In this document: positions 24,924 to 36,559 of the stretch, one piece after another
Position numbering within the stretch: the stretch's first letter is position 1
How the letters are laid out: the number at the start of each line of letters is the position of its first letter
Program-made: the position numbers and the translations under genes
Assembly (NCBI GenBank): GCA_024516155.1
Contig: JAJJXM010000017.1
Coordinates: 620,001-684,000, forward strand
Length of the DNA stretch: 64,000 nucleotides
Direction: 5' to 3'
Source: Pyronema omphalodes
Taxonomy: Eukaryota; Ascomycota; Pezizomycetes; Pezizales; Pyronemataceae
The notes under the pieces: model-generated
Seen by the model: only the letters and a program-made list of their open reading frames with translations
What the model was told of the DNA's origin: nothing
The model's database searches: none

Positions 24924-26127
24924 CTAAGCTCTAAACGTCACAGCCCTCTTCCCACCGGCCGCCGGTGCAGGAGCCGGAGCCGCAGTAGGTACCGTCAAAT
25001 AAGCCCTTCCAGTCTGTGTCTTCCCATCGATAACCATGATGATTTCATATTCCTGTCCTTGTCCTTGTCCCTGGTTACCTCCTGTTGGTGCATCTGTCGG
25101 AGCAGGAGCATCGGTGGGAGCCGGTGCATCAGTGGGAGCAGGAGCATCGGTGGGAGCCGGAGCATCAGTGGGAGCAGGAGCAGAAGAACCACCGGTTGGC
25201 TTGGGACGGTATTTTCCATCGTCGTAAGATTTCGTGGGTGCGGGTGCAGGATTGCCGGCGGGGGAAGAAGCAGTAGGAGTTGGGGCAGGGGCAGGGGCAC
25301 CACCGGTTGCGGAGGGTGCACCGGGTGGGGGGTATACACCGCCTTTATCGCCGCCTTTATCACCGCCGTTTCCACCGCCGTTTCCAGGAGCAGGAGCAGA
25401 AGCAGCCCCGCAGTTACCGACCGGAGGACTAGTTTTCGAAGAGTCCCGTTGAACATCTGAGCCCGGGTTCGGGATTTCCAGATCTCCGGAACCTTCTGCG
25501 TTGCTCTTGCAGCCGTTTCCAATGTTGGCTTTGAACATATCCGGAAGTGAGGAAAGACCGGAACCTGAGCCTCCTTTGATATTGACTGTGGCGCAGTTCA
25601 TGTACATTTCACTATGCGGGGGTTAGTTGATGGTTTAGAAATAGGGATAAGGGAAGTAGGCTTCCTTACCGGTTGCCAACTTTGTTGAACCAGGTCCAGG
25701 CAAATACTGCGGTTCCGGACTTGGCACCAGCGGGGACATTGAAAGTAAACGTTCCACCGCTTGCCGCAGGACAGTTTCCAATGTATGTTTTCATGACCTT
25801 GAAGGTTTTTCCTCCATCTTCTGAGATACTTGCTTGGCAGGAACCACCTTCATGACGAGCTCCTCCTGGGGCAATAGTGAAGGTTGCTGTTGATCCTGCT
25901 GTCCACTCTGCTGTTGCTGCACCTTGGGGTGTTCCAAGAAGGTTAAGATGCCCTTTGCAGGGGAAGTCGGATCCATCGGCTGATAGTGGTGAGGTGTAGC
26001 TGTAGTCTGCGTTGACGGTGTTTTTGTTGCCTTTGTAAGCCAATGGTGCTGGGTCGGACATGGCCATGTGAGCGGAGACGGTGGCGATTAGGCTGGTCGC
26101 CATTAGAATCGACTTGATGAAATACAT
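24924..26127 (-). CDS. Secreted AA11-like lytic polysaccharide monooxygenase with repetitive tail
   Basis: Two exons, 26127..25670 and 25611..24924 (381 aa), separated by a 58-bp intron with GTAAGG donor, CTAAC branch site and CATAG acceptor. Residues 1-19 are a signal peptide ending TVSA; cleavage exposes His20 (HMAMSDPAPL), the N-terminal ligand of the copper histidine brace. The second His is in GGARHEGGSCQ (about 92), and the domain closes with WFNKVGNREMYMNC spanning the splice junction. This arrangement matches AA11-type LPMOs, which oxidise chitin; related families (AA9/AA16) are possible. After about residue 200 follows a long Gly/Pro/Ala/Thr tail with five DAPAPT units, expected to be extended and O-glycosylated, ending GGKRAVTFRA. 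No carbohydrate-binding module or GPI signal is obvious. It would act outside the cell on chitin or cell wall. Confidence 0.85.
25085..25200 (-). repeat. Coding minisatellite in the LPMO tail
   Basis: Imperfect 36-bp double units of an 18-bp motif (ggagcaggagcatcggtg/ggagccggtgcatcagtg on the plus strand) encode the DAPAPT repeats. The array stays in frame, so length change would alter the tail without breaking the protein. Confidence 0.85.
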
Positions 26128-26507
26128 GTTGATGGCTGTTTGGTTGTTTGAAAATGTCGAGATGAGATGAAGTGTTTCAAAAGGTTATCTGATCGATGCA
26201 GAGTGATGGTGAATGTTTTCGGAATAAATGCGAGGAAGTTATGAAGTGAATGTTAAGTTAAGGAAAGCCGGTTCCTTGAAAGTGATAAGATATAAAGATT
26301 GCTTGATGGAATAGTTCCAAAGAATGAGCAATATTGAATTGTTGATTCTAAGAGAGCGAAAAAACTGAAGAGCTGTAGAAAGAAATTTGAAAAGTCCGTC
26401 GCAGACGAAACCAAGGAATAGGAAACCGGTGCGGTTGAACTGGCAATGACCGTGATGGATGGGTGGGGAAAAAAAAAACTCGGGATGTTTGAAGAATAGA
26501 AAGGCTC

Positions 26508-26515
26508 TATATACT
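26508..26515 (-). promoter_or_regulatory. Possible TATA element upstream of the LPMO gene
   Basis: GTATATAG on the minus strand, about 380 bp before the ATG. The distance implies a long 5' UTR, so this is only a candidate. Confidence 0.25.
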
Positions 26516-28218
26516 GTGGACCCGGTCAGGAGCCATTGAGCCTGGTCACGTTTTTTTCAAACTCTGCTGGCTCGCGTCGACATGAACCTTTGCGCTCTGC
26601 CCTATGGTACACCCCTCAACATGGATCTTTCCCTACCGCCTCTGTATCAGAGCTCCCCAGCGGGAAGTCCAGCATGAATCTTAGTGGTGGCAAAGAAGAA
26701 CGTAGCCCATGAAGTTCATCAAGCGTATTGATGAAACTCTCTACTCAGGCGGTTATTGGGGGGAAGGTTTGTATTCGGGTCGGTCTAGCAGTCTAGCGAC
26801 TGCAGGTACATTTTCGACGGGATATAATCAACCAATAGAATTGCATACCCTGCTTAGTCTGTCGATCCCGGAAACACAAGTCGTTACACCTTTTCCTTGA
26901 TCGGCGCAACTGCACGACCTTGTGTGGACGCGCGGGATATTCGAGGCGACTGCCGTGATAATTGTGGAAAGCATCGCGAAATGTCGAAACCGGCACCGAA
27001 CGAACCTGCATATTACAAGCGGGATGCCGTGCGACAGAGGCGAGTTCCAGCTTCCAGGACAGGGCACCAAGGGGAATTGAATCACGTTCAAGATGCAAAA
27101 CTTGAGCACCTCGGGTCAACATGCGAAGACCCCGTTGGCTGTCCTACGAGCGTCGTCGTGGCGGTGCGGAGGGAGCGGCGGGGGTTGTGCGCGGAAGGGT
27201 TGTGTAACAGGGGTTGTGCTGTGCATACACGACTGTAGATAGGACATCACACCGGTCCGAGATCTTCAACGCTGGTGATGTTGATCATCTTTATTTATTT
27301 TTCCGAGACAACAGACCTTATGCCGACTCCAAAAGCTGGCGATTAAGGAAGGACATTACTTACGAGTAAATGCGAAGAGTAGAAGACATCATCTCTTTTA
27401 GTTTTCTTTTGTTTTTAGAAAATAAAAGAACGGATGAGACACAGCGGCTCTTCGTACATATTGAGCGCTTGGATGCATGACCCGGCCGGAAGATCAAATC
27501 TGGGCGCTTGCAGCATGCTCGTGGCGAAGATTTGTTTCGGAACAACCACCGACGTCATTCATCCCGTCCCAACTCTCTGACTTCCGACTTAGTCATCAAC
27601 TTTATCTTTGACTTACATCATCCTCATTCGGGCCGATGACGGGTATCTGTGCGGCGTTGGCTTCTTTTACTCGCTACTCACGAAACAGGGGCGCCCGGCA
27701 AGAGGAACTCAAGAGGTCCGCGCGCTCTGGGGTAAGCAATTCAAAGCTCAACCTTCAATAACTTAATCAATCGCTTTTATCGCTTCAACTTCAACCAACC
27801 AGCCAAGCCAAGCCAGTCCAGAAACCATGACCTTTGAAGGCGTGAACCCGTGAACCCTTGATCACGAACCCAAGAACCCAGGCCGAGAACTCTCCCCAGC
27901 TCCAGCCCAGTCACGACATCTATACAGCACGCCGTTCGAAACAAAGGCTGAATTCAAATTCCCTTCATAACTATTCTTTCCCCAGCTGTGTACCGTCCTT
28001 AATAGCTAGAGGTGTCGGGGGATTAAATGGGCTCCGGGTGCGGAGATTCACGGTACCATATATGTATGAAGCACCAGTGCCAGGACCAGGACCAGGACCA
28101 GGGCCAGGGCCAGGGCGTACACTGGAATGAAATTTTTGTTCAGAGACGTGTGCACAAGTCTCCAAGTCTTCAAGTCTTCAAGTCTCTAAGTAGCCTACAT
28201 ACAGCCTATAGCCTACAT

Positions 28219-28440
28219 ATGCTGCTTTATGCTGCTTTATGCTGGTATATGCTGTTTTATGCCGGTGTATGCCGGTGTATGCTGCTGTATGCTTCTGTAT
28301 GCCGGTGTATGCTGCTTCATGCTTCTGTATGCCGGTGTATGCTTCTGTATGCTGCTTCATGCTGCTTTATGCTTCTGTATGCTGCTTCATGCTTCTGTAT
28401 GCTCCTGTATGCTACTTTATGCTGCCATATGCCACCGCAT
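28219..28440. repeat. Decamer minisatellite, TATGCTGCTT-type, about 22 copies
   Basis: Tandem 10-mers with variants TATGCCGGTG and TATGCTTCTG. Because the unit is 10 bp, all three frames stay open and repeat every 30 bp as Cys/Met/Leu/Tyr-rich peptides. There is no start context, intron signal or conserved domain, so I do not call a gene. Confidence 0.9.
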
Positions 28441-29518
28441 CCCTGACGATCCCCGACGATCTTGGCGATCATGACAACCACCGACGATGACTGGTAACAG
28501 GGCCAGCCAGCTATACCCCTGACCGGAAGTTAACGGAAGCCATAAAATTTCGAAGCGAGCTACTGGTTGCACCGGAGCAGGAAATGTTTTCGGAGGCCTA
28601 TAGAAGGTATCGAGGCGAGATATTACTTGATTACTTGATTACTTGATGGTTTGATGGTTTGATGTTTTGATGTTTTGGAGTTAGGTAGGTAGGTAGGGAG
28701 GTAGGTAGGTAGGCTTATGATTCGTAAATACAACTGTATGTAGTATATACTGACGGCCTGGATTTTAAGTCATTTACTTGGGAGTCGAGGTCTGGGTTGA
28801 TATTGTATGTATGAGGATACCTTGTACGTATACTGAATGAAATATTCGGGAATCGGGATGAGAAATCAGTAACCAGTAACCAAAAAAAAACACAGTCGTT
28901 TCGAGGTTAAATTTTGCAAAGCTGATTTCGCTCCCAGAAATATTATATCCATCAACCATCAACCACCAAACTAACGCGTAACTCGGAACGAGTTAATAAA
29001 TAATAAAGTTAACCAACAATTTTTTCATTTTTTTTTTCATTTTTTTTTTTTCATTTTCAACCGTTATTTACAGCCAGATCTAAAAGTACACGTAAAAAGT
29101 ACTTTTTGATAACTAAATAAATAACTAAATAAATAAATAAATACATAAATAAATAATTAACCGGTTATAGTTACAGTTACAGTTACAGTTATAAGCTACG
29201 GATAAAAGCTATATACATCCATATCATATCCATATCCAATCACCCACACACCACACACCACACATCGATTCATCATCATCACATGTCATATACGTAGTAT
29301 AGTCTACAGTACACTACATCCAGAAAATATCACAACTAAACTATGATGTATATATACAACCCCGTACCGTTCCCTAGATTAATCTCATATATAGGTGGCT
29401 GTGGCAACTAGTAATCAGAAGACAAGGTACAGGCTACAGCAAGATACAAGCTACAATGGTACTATATCTGAATCCGTAATCTATCGATATTAACCGTTGC
29501 CACGCCTCTGGGGTAGGG

Positions 29519-29591
29519 TGGGAGGGTGGGAGGGGGGGTGGGAGGGTGGGGGGGGGGGAGGGGGGGGGGGGGAGGGGGGGGGGGGGGGGGG
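29519..29591. repeat. G-rich tract
   Basis: About 70 bp almost entirely G with sparse A and T, including runs of 8 to 16 G. Confidence 0.9.
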
Positions 29592-29689
29592 GTGGTGGGT
29601 GTTGTCTATGTATCCAAAACCATCGAATAGTCCGGACTCCGTTATTCCGTTATGATTAATATCTTGATCTCGGGATCTCAGGATCGGGG

Positions 29690-29752
29690 GATTTGAGGAT
29701 TTGAGGATTTGAGGATTTGAGGATTTGAGGATTTGAGGATTTGAGGATTTGA
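29690..29752. repeat. Octamer array GGATTTGA, about 8 copies
   Basis: Perfect tandem octamer, close in sequence type to the GGGATTT array at 47566. Confidence 0.95.
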
Positions 29753-30890
29753 TAGGCTGGCAGGTTGATGCATGACAGGATGAAGATATAACTAAATTCC
29801 CGCAACGCAACGCAACGCAACGCAACGCAATACGAAGTACATACATACCTACATACCTACATACCTACAAGACACTTCATGAGTTATTTTCTTTTTCGGT
29901 ATTTTTAAAACTATACACACGGGCTTGCGGCTTGCGGCTTGTGGCTTGTGGCTTAAGGTTGATATCTGTTCTTGTTAACGGTGTGAATTATTTATTCGCG
30001 TGCTTCTTTCGCGTGCTTCTTTGAGATATGTATAACGACGATGCCTATTACATCTTATATTAATTATTCTTTGATTGATGTAATCTTTAATTTTTGATCT
30101 TTAATCTTCTTGCTCGATAATTTCGATAATTATATAATTATATAATCATATAGACGATAATAATGATATACCTACCTACCTACCTACCTAGTTTTTTAAT
30201 CCGTATTGAAGACGCTTAGACGAAGATAGAACCTTGTGGATTTCAATACTCATAAAGCTTAAGTACTTACAAGTAAGATTCCCGCAACTTCAACTTCAAC
30301 CTCAACCGTAACCTTAACCTTAACCTCACTATCACCATCATCATCATCATCGCCATCACCATCATCATGGAAGTTGTCATGATGACGTAACCGAGAATAT
30401 TTTCGTTTAGTTTAGTTTGGTTTGGATTTATTTTCGTTTAGTTTAGTTTAGTTTAGCTTGGGAGATTATAGATGAGTAGATATTGTATTAAGTTATTGGT
30501 TATTTATAATACTGGAGATAGTTATAGCATTCGCTGTAATCATGACTGTCATCATAGATAGTGTCATAATGTCATAATGTCACAATGTCACAATGTCACG
30601 AGACATAGCTTAGCTTGCTGCTTAGATTAGCGAGGAAGGAATCAAGCGAGTAATAACTTAAGCGACTCAAGCGAGAAACAAATCAAGCGAGCTCCAAGCC
30701 TTCAGCTACACCCGCTGATAAAACATTCGGTGCCTGCCCTTGATGGTACACTGGTACGCTGGTACACTGGTACATGTATTCCGTGATGTATTCCGTGATG
30801 TATTCCGTGATGTATTCCGTAAAGATAATAATAATAAATACATAAGGCCCTAAACAAGCCTATTTTTCTTTTTCGGTAATAAATGTAGTT

Positions 30891-30924
<34 letters not shown>

Positions 30925-31730
30925 GCGGCTTCAAGTTCTTTTGTCGGAAGTTACTATGTACTATGTAGTTTACAATCGATACATAAAGCGTATGTATCTA
31001 GAGTACCGATATCGATACCTAGGCTGTGGCTGTGGCTGGGGTTAAAGTAGCTTAGCTAATCATAATGAAATAGCTTAGATAATAACAAGAGAAGCATAAG
31101 ATCAAGGACAATATTAGGAGCCGGGAATCAGAGATGAGACTGTTTTACGGATAATTCGGCAGCCAGCGGCTGGCGCCAACATCGGCGATTCGGCGATGCT
31201 CGAGGGTTAGAGGGGCTAGATGGTTTAGTAATCGTTAATTGATGAGAAATCGGTAGGGCTGTATGGATGCGGAATGCCTTATGGTTGCTTTTCGGGTAGG
31301 GCTTAGTGTTTTGGATTACATATGCACATACGGTGCATACATTGCTGGTTTGATGAGTTAAAGGGAACTACAGGTTTAGACTACAGACTTTTGATGGATT
31401 TGACGACTTTGGTGAAGCGGCGAAACGGCGAAATGTGTCACGGTGATGGGGTAAGGAATCAAGGAAAAAGGTAGATAAGTGGAGGTTCATTGAATTGTTG
31501 CTAAAGAATCTCGTTTATGTAATTATAGTTTATCATCGCGAATTTGTTATAAAACTAGAGCCCCGTACACCAAATAAGAATAGATAGGTATGCAGAAGAT
31601 ACAGGTTGCTGCGCCAACTAAACCAGACTCCGCGCGAACCAACGCTATATAAAAGCCTAAGCGAGCAGAAATAAAAACCCGGTTAAAAAAAGACAAACCA
31701 TCAAAACCAAGTCTTCCACAGCTCCACCAC

Positions 31731-34473
31731 CTAACCGTCCTGCTCGGTGTTATCTTGATCAAATGTTGCGAGAATCCCCTCCATAAACTCGATATGGTCA
31801 AGAGTATCCATCTTTAAGGTTTCCAACTCCTCAAGCCTAAACTTTGCAGCTTCTAGTCGTCTGATCACACCTTCCCTGCTCCATTCCCCTTCCACATCCT
31901 CCTCCTCAAACTCCTCATCATCCTCCATTATCAACTGCCCCCTGAGATCCTCCTGCATCTGTCCATCAAAACTTCTTTCGTCCTCCTTTATTTCCTCCAA
32001 TCTCTCCCTCTCAATCCTATTAGCCCTATTTCTGTTCCTTCTCCTCTGCATCTGTTTCTTCTTCTTCTCCTTCCTTTTCCTCGCCACCGCAACCCTTTTC
32101 GCCTCCTCCTCTTCCGCCGCCGCAAAAAGCGTCTTCGTAAGCAACGCAGCGTTCGTAACAGACTCGGAATAAGCCCTACTAGCCTCTTCCGCAATCTCCT
32201 TAACCTTTTTTATCTCCTCAACCGACCTTCCCGTGTGTGGTATTTCATAAGCATCAGCCCATGTGATCCGTTGTCGCTCTCGTAGTTCATCGCATTCCAT
32301 AAATAATCTCGCTCGTTGATATGATTTGACATATCTTGGATTCTCCCAAAGTCCTTTCTGTGGACTAGTTGGATCGCTGCTGTGATCAAAGAAACTGGAA
32401 TCTTGCTCCTCTTCCTCCTCCTCTTCATTCTCATTTACCCCCTCCTCTTCCTCCTCCTTTTTCCCCCCGCCATCCTTATCCCCATCCTCCACACCCTCTT
32501 CCTCAACCATTGAAACAGGCTCCGACACCCTATGACCCCCCTCACAATCCCTCTCCAACATAAACCGCTCCCTTTCAGCCCTCTGTATCTCCGCCGCAAT
32601 ATTAGCAATGGGAGTAATAGCATCACCATCACGAATAGCATGGGATTCGACAAATAAAACGGCTTTGAGTGCGGCGGGGTCGATGCTGTGGAGTCGTCGA
32701 CAGGCTTCGTTGCGGAGGTGTTTACTGCTTGATGGGGATCTCGATTGGGATCGGGATTGAGATGCTGAAAAATGGGAAATTAGTTATTGTTGTTTGCAGA
32801 GAGGGGGGGGGGGGGGGGGGGACTTACGGCTTGCGGGGGTGATGATTACGGCGCTCATACCGCCGGCGCCGGTGAGGGAGGAGGATGCGTGAGGGGAATG
32901 ATGAATCTTGGAGGTTTCGTGGGGATTGGATCTTGATTTGAAAATAGGAGATGAAGCTCTGGCCGCAGAGACTTCATCCTCGGGGTCAAGACATTTTTCT
33001 TTGCCCTTGCCCTTATCCTTGCCCTTATCCTTGCCCTTATCCTTAGCTTTGTCCTGATCCCTGGCCTCAAAGTCGAAAGCAGGCACAGGTGGAGGGGCAA
33101 AAACTCCAAGCTCAGGTTCCACCTGATGCTCTGCCATCTTCCCGTTCCCCTTCCCCTTCTTCCAGCCCTTCCCTTTCCCTTTCCCTTTCCCCTTCCTCTT
33201 CTTCTGCTTCTGCTTCTTCCTCCCTGCAGAAGATAGATCCGCTTCCTCAGTCTGCAAGGACAACGAAGCTTCCGCAGCAGCTCTGAGATCCTCCTTAATA
33301 AGCTCAAAAAGCCCCTCGTCGTCAAGTCCCTGGAATTCCTTGTAGTACCGGTGTTCAAGGTATTCTGCTGGCCAGTCTATTTTTGGTGAATCTGGGAATT
33401 GGTTACAATGTTTAGTTTTTTTTTTTTTTTTTTGAAGTTTGGGTGCATTGGGGAGGGGGGCTTACTGGAAGTTGTTGCTGCGGCTGGAGCTGGAGGGGAT
33501 GAGAAGGAGGGCTCAGGTGCGGCCTTCGGGGTCTCGGGGGTCGAGTTAGAACATTTTTGAAGTGGAATGACGGTTTCCTCGACGGTTTCCCCTGCATCGT
33601 CCCCGGTGGCTTGCTGCGTAGTCTCGTCGGTAGATTCTTCAAATTGATTATCTGGGCTGAGTTGAACCGGTAGAAGATCCTGCTCAGAAGGCTTAGTACT
33701 TATATCGTTGATCTCCTTGATGGTCACATCGGAGATCTGATGGACTGTTGGAAGGTCCTGCTCAGAAGATATCTCAGTGGTCTCATCGGTAGTACTCTTA
33801 GTAGGTTCGTCGTAAGTTTTCTCGACGGGATTATCGGCAGTCTCATCCGTAGTTCCATCGGTAGCCTGTTCATCAGGCCTCTCAGAGTTCTCTTGCGGCA
33901 CCTCCCTTATCTCCATAGGGAACCTAAAACCTCTCATCTCATCAATCGGTAAAGAATAACACCCCGTCCTATTCCTTGGCGTGATGGGGGAATAAACAAT
34001 CGTTTCTTTCCGGCGAGTCGGGGAAGTAGGAGAATCGGAAGGAAAAGTGGAAGAAGTAGGAGAATTAGAAGAGTGGATATTCTCTGTTCCTGGGCTACTG
34101 TCTCCCGTGTCCGTATCTGCTAGCATAACAGAGGAGAAAAGTCAGTCATTCGGTCATTCAATCATCCAATCATTCGTTCATTTATTCGTTCATCCAGAAA
34201 CCTTCTTTCGACGCATCAACGCCGAGATATAGTCACTATTGATGGAGCGGGAAGTTATCCCCTAAGAGGGTAGCGAGGTGCGGGATGGAATATGGGGATT
34301 GCGGTTTTTGGACGGAAACGATTTGCGGAGGAACTCACCGTCCTTGACCCGTATTTTGTACCCGCGGATGCTGACTAGTTCTCCGAAGTGTAGTAATGTC
34401 TTTTCTGGGGTAATTTTTAGCGAAAGAGGTTGGGAAGAGATATGGGGAACGGACTCTTGGGGATTTTGCTCAT
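31731..34473 (-). CDS. Unrecognised charged, low-complexity protein (five exons)
   Basis: Five exons fit one frame of 777 codons: 34473..34455, 34404..34339, 34116..33466, 33391..32828 and 32764..31731. Introns 3 and 4 carry strong donors (GTAAGC, GTAAGT) and CAG acceptors; intron 2 is 222 bp (GTGAGT). The tiny first exon depends on a weak GTCCGT donor and is the least certain part. The protein starts MSKIPKKKTLLHFGELVSIR. It then has a Thr/Glu/Asp-rich region with DETT-type repeats, a short ordered-looking patch (DWPAEYLEHRYYKEF), Lys/Gly runs (KGKGKGKGK, DKGKDKGKDK), an Arg/Ser patch, a long acidic run (EEEEEEEQD), and a C-terminal helical part with basic stretch RKRKEKKKKQ and probable coiled coil. 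The basic clusters could serve as nuclear signals. I recognise no family; a nuclear or nucleolar role is only a guess. Confidence 0.7.
32803..32821. repeat. 19-bp G tract at a splice donor
   Basis: On the coding (minus) strand it is a C tract beginning six bases into the 63-bp intron 32765-32827, right behind the donor GTAAGT. Confidence 0.9.
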
Positions 34474-36045
34474 TGTGGTGATGCTGGATGGTTCATACAC
34501 CGGTTTTGAGGGTGACTGAGGAAGTTCTTGGAAGTGGTAGGAGAAGTTGATGGAAGTTGGAATAAAGTAGAGAAATTGGTAACAAGAGTATTGGTACTTG
34601 GTGCGGATTGGGTTTGCTGGTATGGTAGGTGATGGTATCAGTTTTTGCTGATTCGAGGGGTCGAGTTTACACACGGGTGATGACGACTGGATGTTCTGTA
34701 TGATTTAGGTGCCCCCAGTCGATAGTGGTTATATGAATGTAGATTACCAATATTGAATGGAAATTACCAATATTTCTGTTGTATAGGCAAGGCAAAAATG
34801 AAACGCCATTGCTACACATATTTCTCTCGCTTTCTGCATAGTACATAAAATCTCAATACTGATCAACCCCTGTCACTACAGGTCAGGACTCTGCCCATTT
34901 TTCAAACTCTCATCAATCTAGTTCTGAGTTTGCGATAGTTATTTCAGAAATATGACCTGGACCTTGGTTCCATCCACCATGACCAGATAAACTTATTATA
35001 TACAAAGAAGCGGAAGAATGTGTATATAATCAAACGTCAGCCAACGAAGTCATGGAAAATCGTATCAAACAACTATTCCATCTGCTATTACTGAATGCTA
35101 CTTAGTACATTGCAATTTCGACATAGTAAGAAGGGTTATAATCAACACCAAAGCGACAAACAAGAACACTGACTAGACCTAATTTCATACAGGTCTGTAA
35201 CAAACCACTGATTTCCATATCCATAAAAGTCAAGATATCACCCAGAAAAGAGTATTCATTACAAATTTTGTATTGAATTATAAAGTCGAGCATGCTGATA
35301 TCAAAAGAATTTGTGGTAAAAACATACAACATATCACGTGATATATAATGACTACCCTTACGGACGCCATGTATCTTCATAGAAGAGCGCAGGTTACAGG
35401 CGTTGTCCTAGTGTGATTATTGATACACCACCCATACTATAATCAAAAGAGCCTGACGCAAAGAAAGCCAGGAGCCCGCTCAAATAGGACACAGGTGTAT
35501 TAATCCTATTTTAGGGAAATTGAAAGTGGGCCTTAATAATTCTAGGCGTGGACAATGGACATCAACGGTGTACTTACTACGTACCCCCTCAGTTTCAGTA
35601 ACATTAGAAATAATATGAATACATACATATTAATTGGCAAAAAGGTGTTTCTTCAACGGCAGGGGAAAGGCTTTGTTTATGTACTCAGCCCATGGTGAAA
35701 TATGATACTGAGAGGTACGCATAACGGTTTGAAAAATCAAATCGGTGGAAAGATTATTTGATACGTTGGTGGTGGTAGTTAAGTACAGCAACATTGATGA
35801 AGGATATTGTATTGTTGTATTGAGAATACTCATGCGTGGGTCATTAGGAAGGGTAGTTAGAATTGACTTTCTGTCAGCCCACTCAGCACTGTCATACCTT
35901 TTGGAGAATAATAAGAACTATTCACCCCGGAAGCCATACAGATATGAGTACAGGGCCTATGAGGAGATGGGCAGATGGGCATCGATATACAATGTCGTAA
36001 CATATTTTGCAATTATATATAACTGTTATGTGTTCAAACTAACAG
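34474..36045. other. Non-coding stretch
   Basis: The part next to 34473 should contain the promoter of the charged-protein gene. The rest is AT-rich with short overlapping open frames on both strands and no recognisable product. Confidence 0.5.
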
Positions 36046-36160
36046 CTACGGTCATAGAATCATGAACGCAACGCGTCCCGTCCACTCTGCGCTATTTAAG
36101 CATGATATCGTCCGGCTAGTACGGTCGTGGGTGACCAGACTGGAATCCCGGATACTGTAG
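36046..36160 (+). rRNA. 5S rRNA-like gene
   Basis: 115 nt with the 5S layout: 5' end CTACGGTCATAG, then CCCGTCC, TTTAAGC, GTGGGTGACCA and GGAATCCC at the expected spacing, and 3' end ACTGTAG followed by five T (a Pol III stop). The 5' CTACGGT pairs with the 3' ACTGTAG through one G-U pair, forming helix I. Compared from memory with filamentous-fungal 5S genes, the control region (loop A/box A to box C) is recognisable but diverged. Fungal 5S genes are commonly dispersed as single copies. It may be a functional variant or a recent pseudogene; a worse copy lies at 46925. Confidence 0.65.
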
Positions 36161-36559
36161 TTTTTGGGTGTCAATCGCCATAAATCACCGTCGTTCGTCA
36201 TTCCTTTTTGTCATGTTATGTCATGGATTATCACTTGTGTTAGATGAGAGAAAAGTGAAATTCCGAATGGAGCAATTCTTTTCTTTTCTTCTTTTTTTGC
36301 ATGTGTTATTTTTTTCTTCATTTTATGTTATATCATCAATAGCTTATGCCACAAGAATATCATACAATCGTGATATAATTATCTATATCCCAATTCCTAA
36401 ACCGCTTCCACCTATCGAGACAAAAGCGAGAAATCCACACCATATCAGGATAGACAAGTTACCAAGTATGAAATTCATCTATGCTTTACTATTTCTTTAT
36501 TTCACAGTTTCAGGATACTCTGCTTGAGGTCTCAAAAGCCATTGCAACATAACCATCCA
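36161..36559. other. Spacer between 5S-like gene and ankyrin gene
   Basis: AT-rich. A plus-strand open frame of 119 codons (36168-36527) is Leu/Phe-rich and begins inside the 5S-like 3' flank; no motif. The first 40 bp after the T run resemble the flank of the second 5S-like copy. Confidence 0.4.

Larger units (their letters stand above)
26516..31730. other. Long non-coding stretch with micro- and minisatellites
   Basis: No gene supported in about 5.2 kb. Besides arrays listed separately it holds CCAGGA/CCAGGG units (28080-28115), TAGG (28686-28712), AAATA-type runs (29112-29155), CGCAA x6 (29801-29830), CCTA (30172-30191), GTCATAAT units (30567-30600), four 12-mers gtattccgtgat (30776-30822) and ATAC x7 (30895-30922). 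Open frames in 26790-27240 overlap on both strands and carry no motif. Confidence 0.6.

Noticed and set aside
28178..28490. CRISPR-like repeat array
   Set aside because: Repeats are contiguous 10-mers without spacers, and the genome is eukaryotic.
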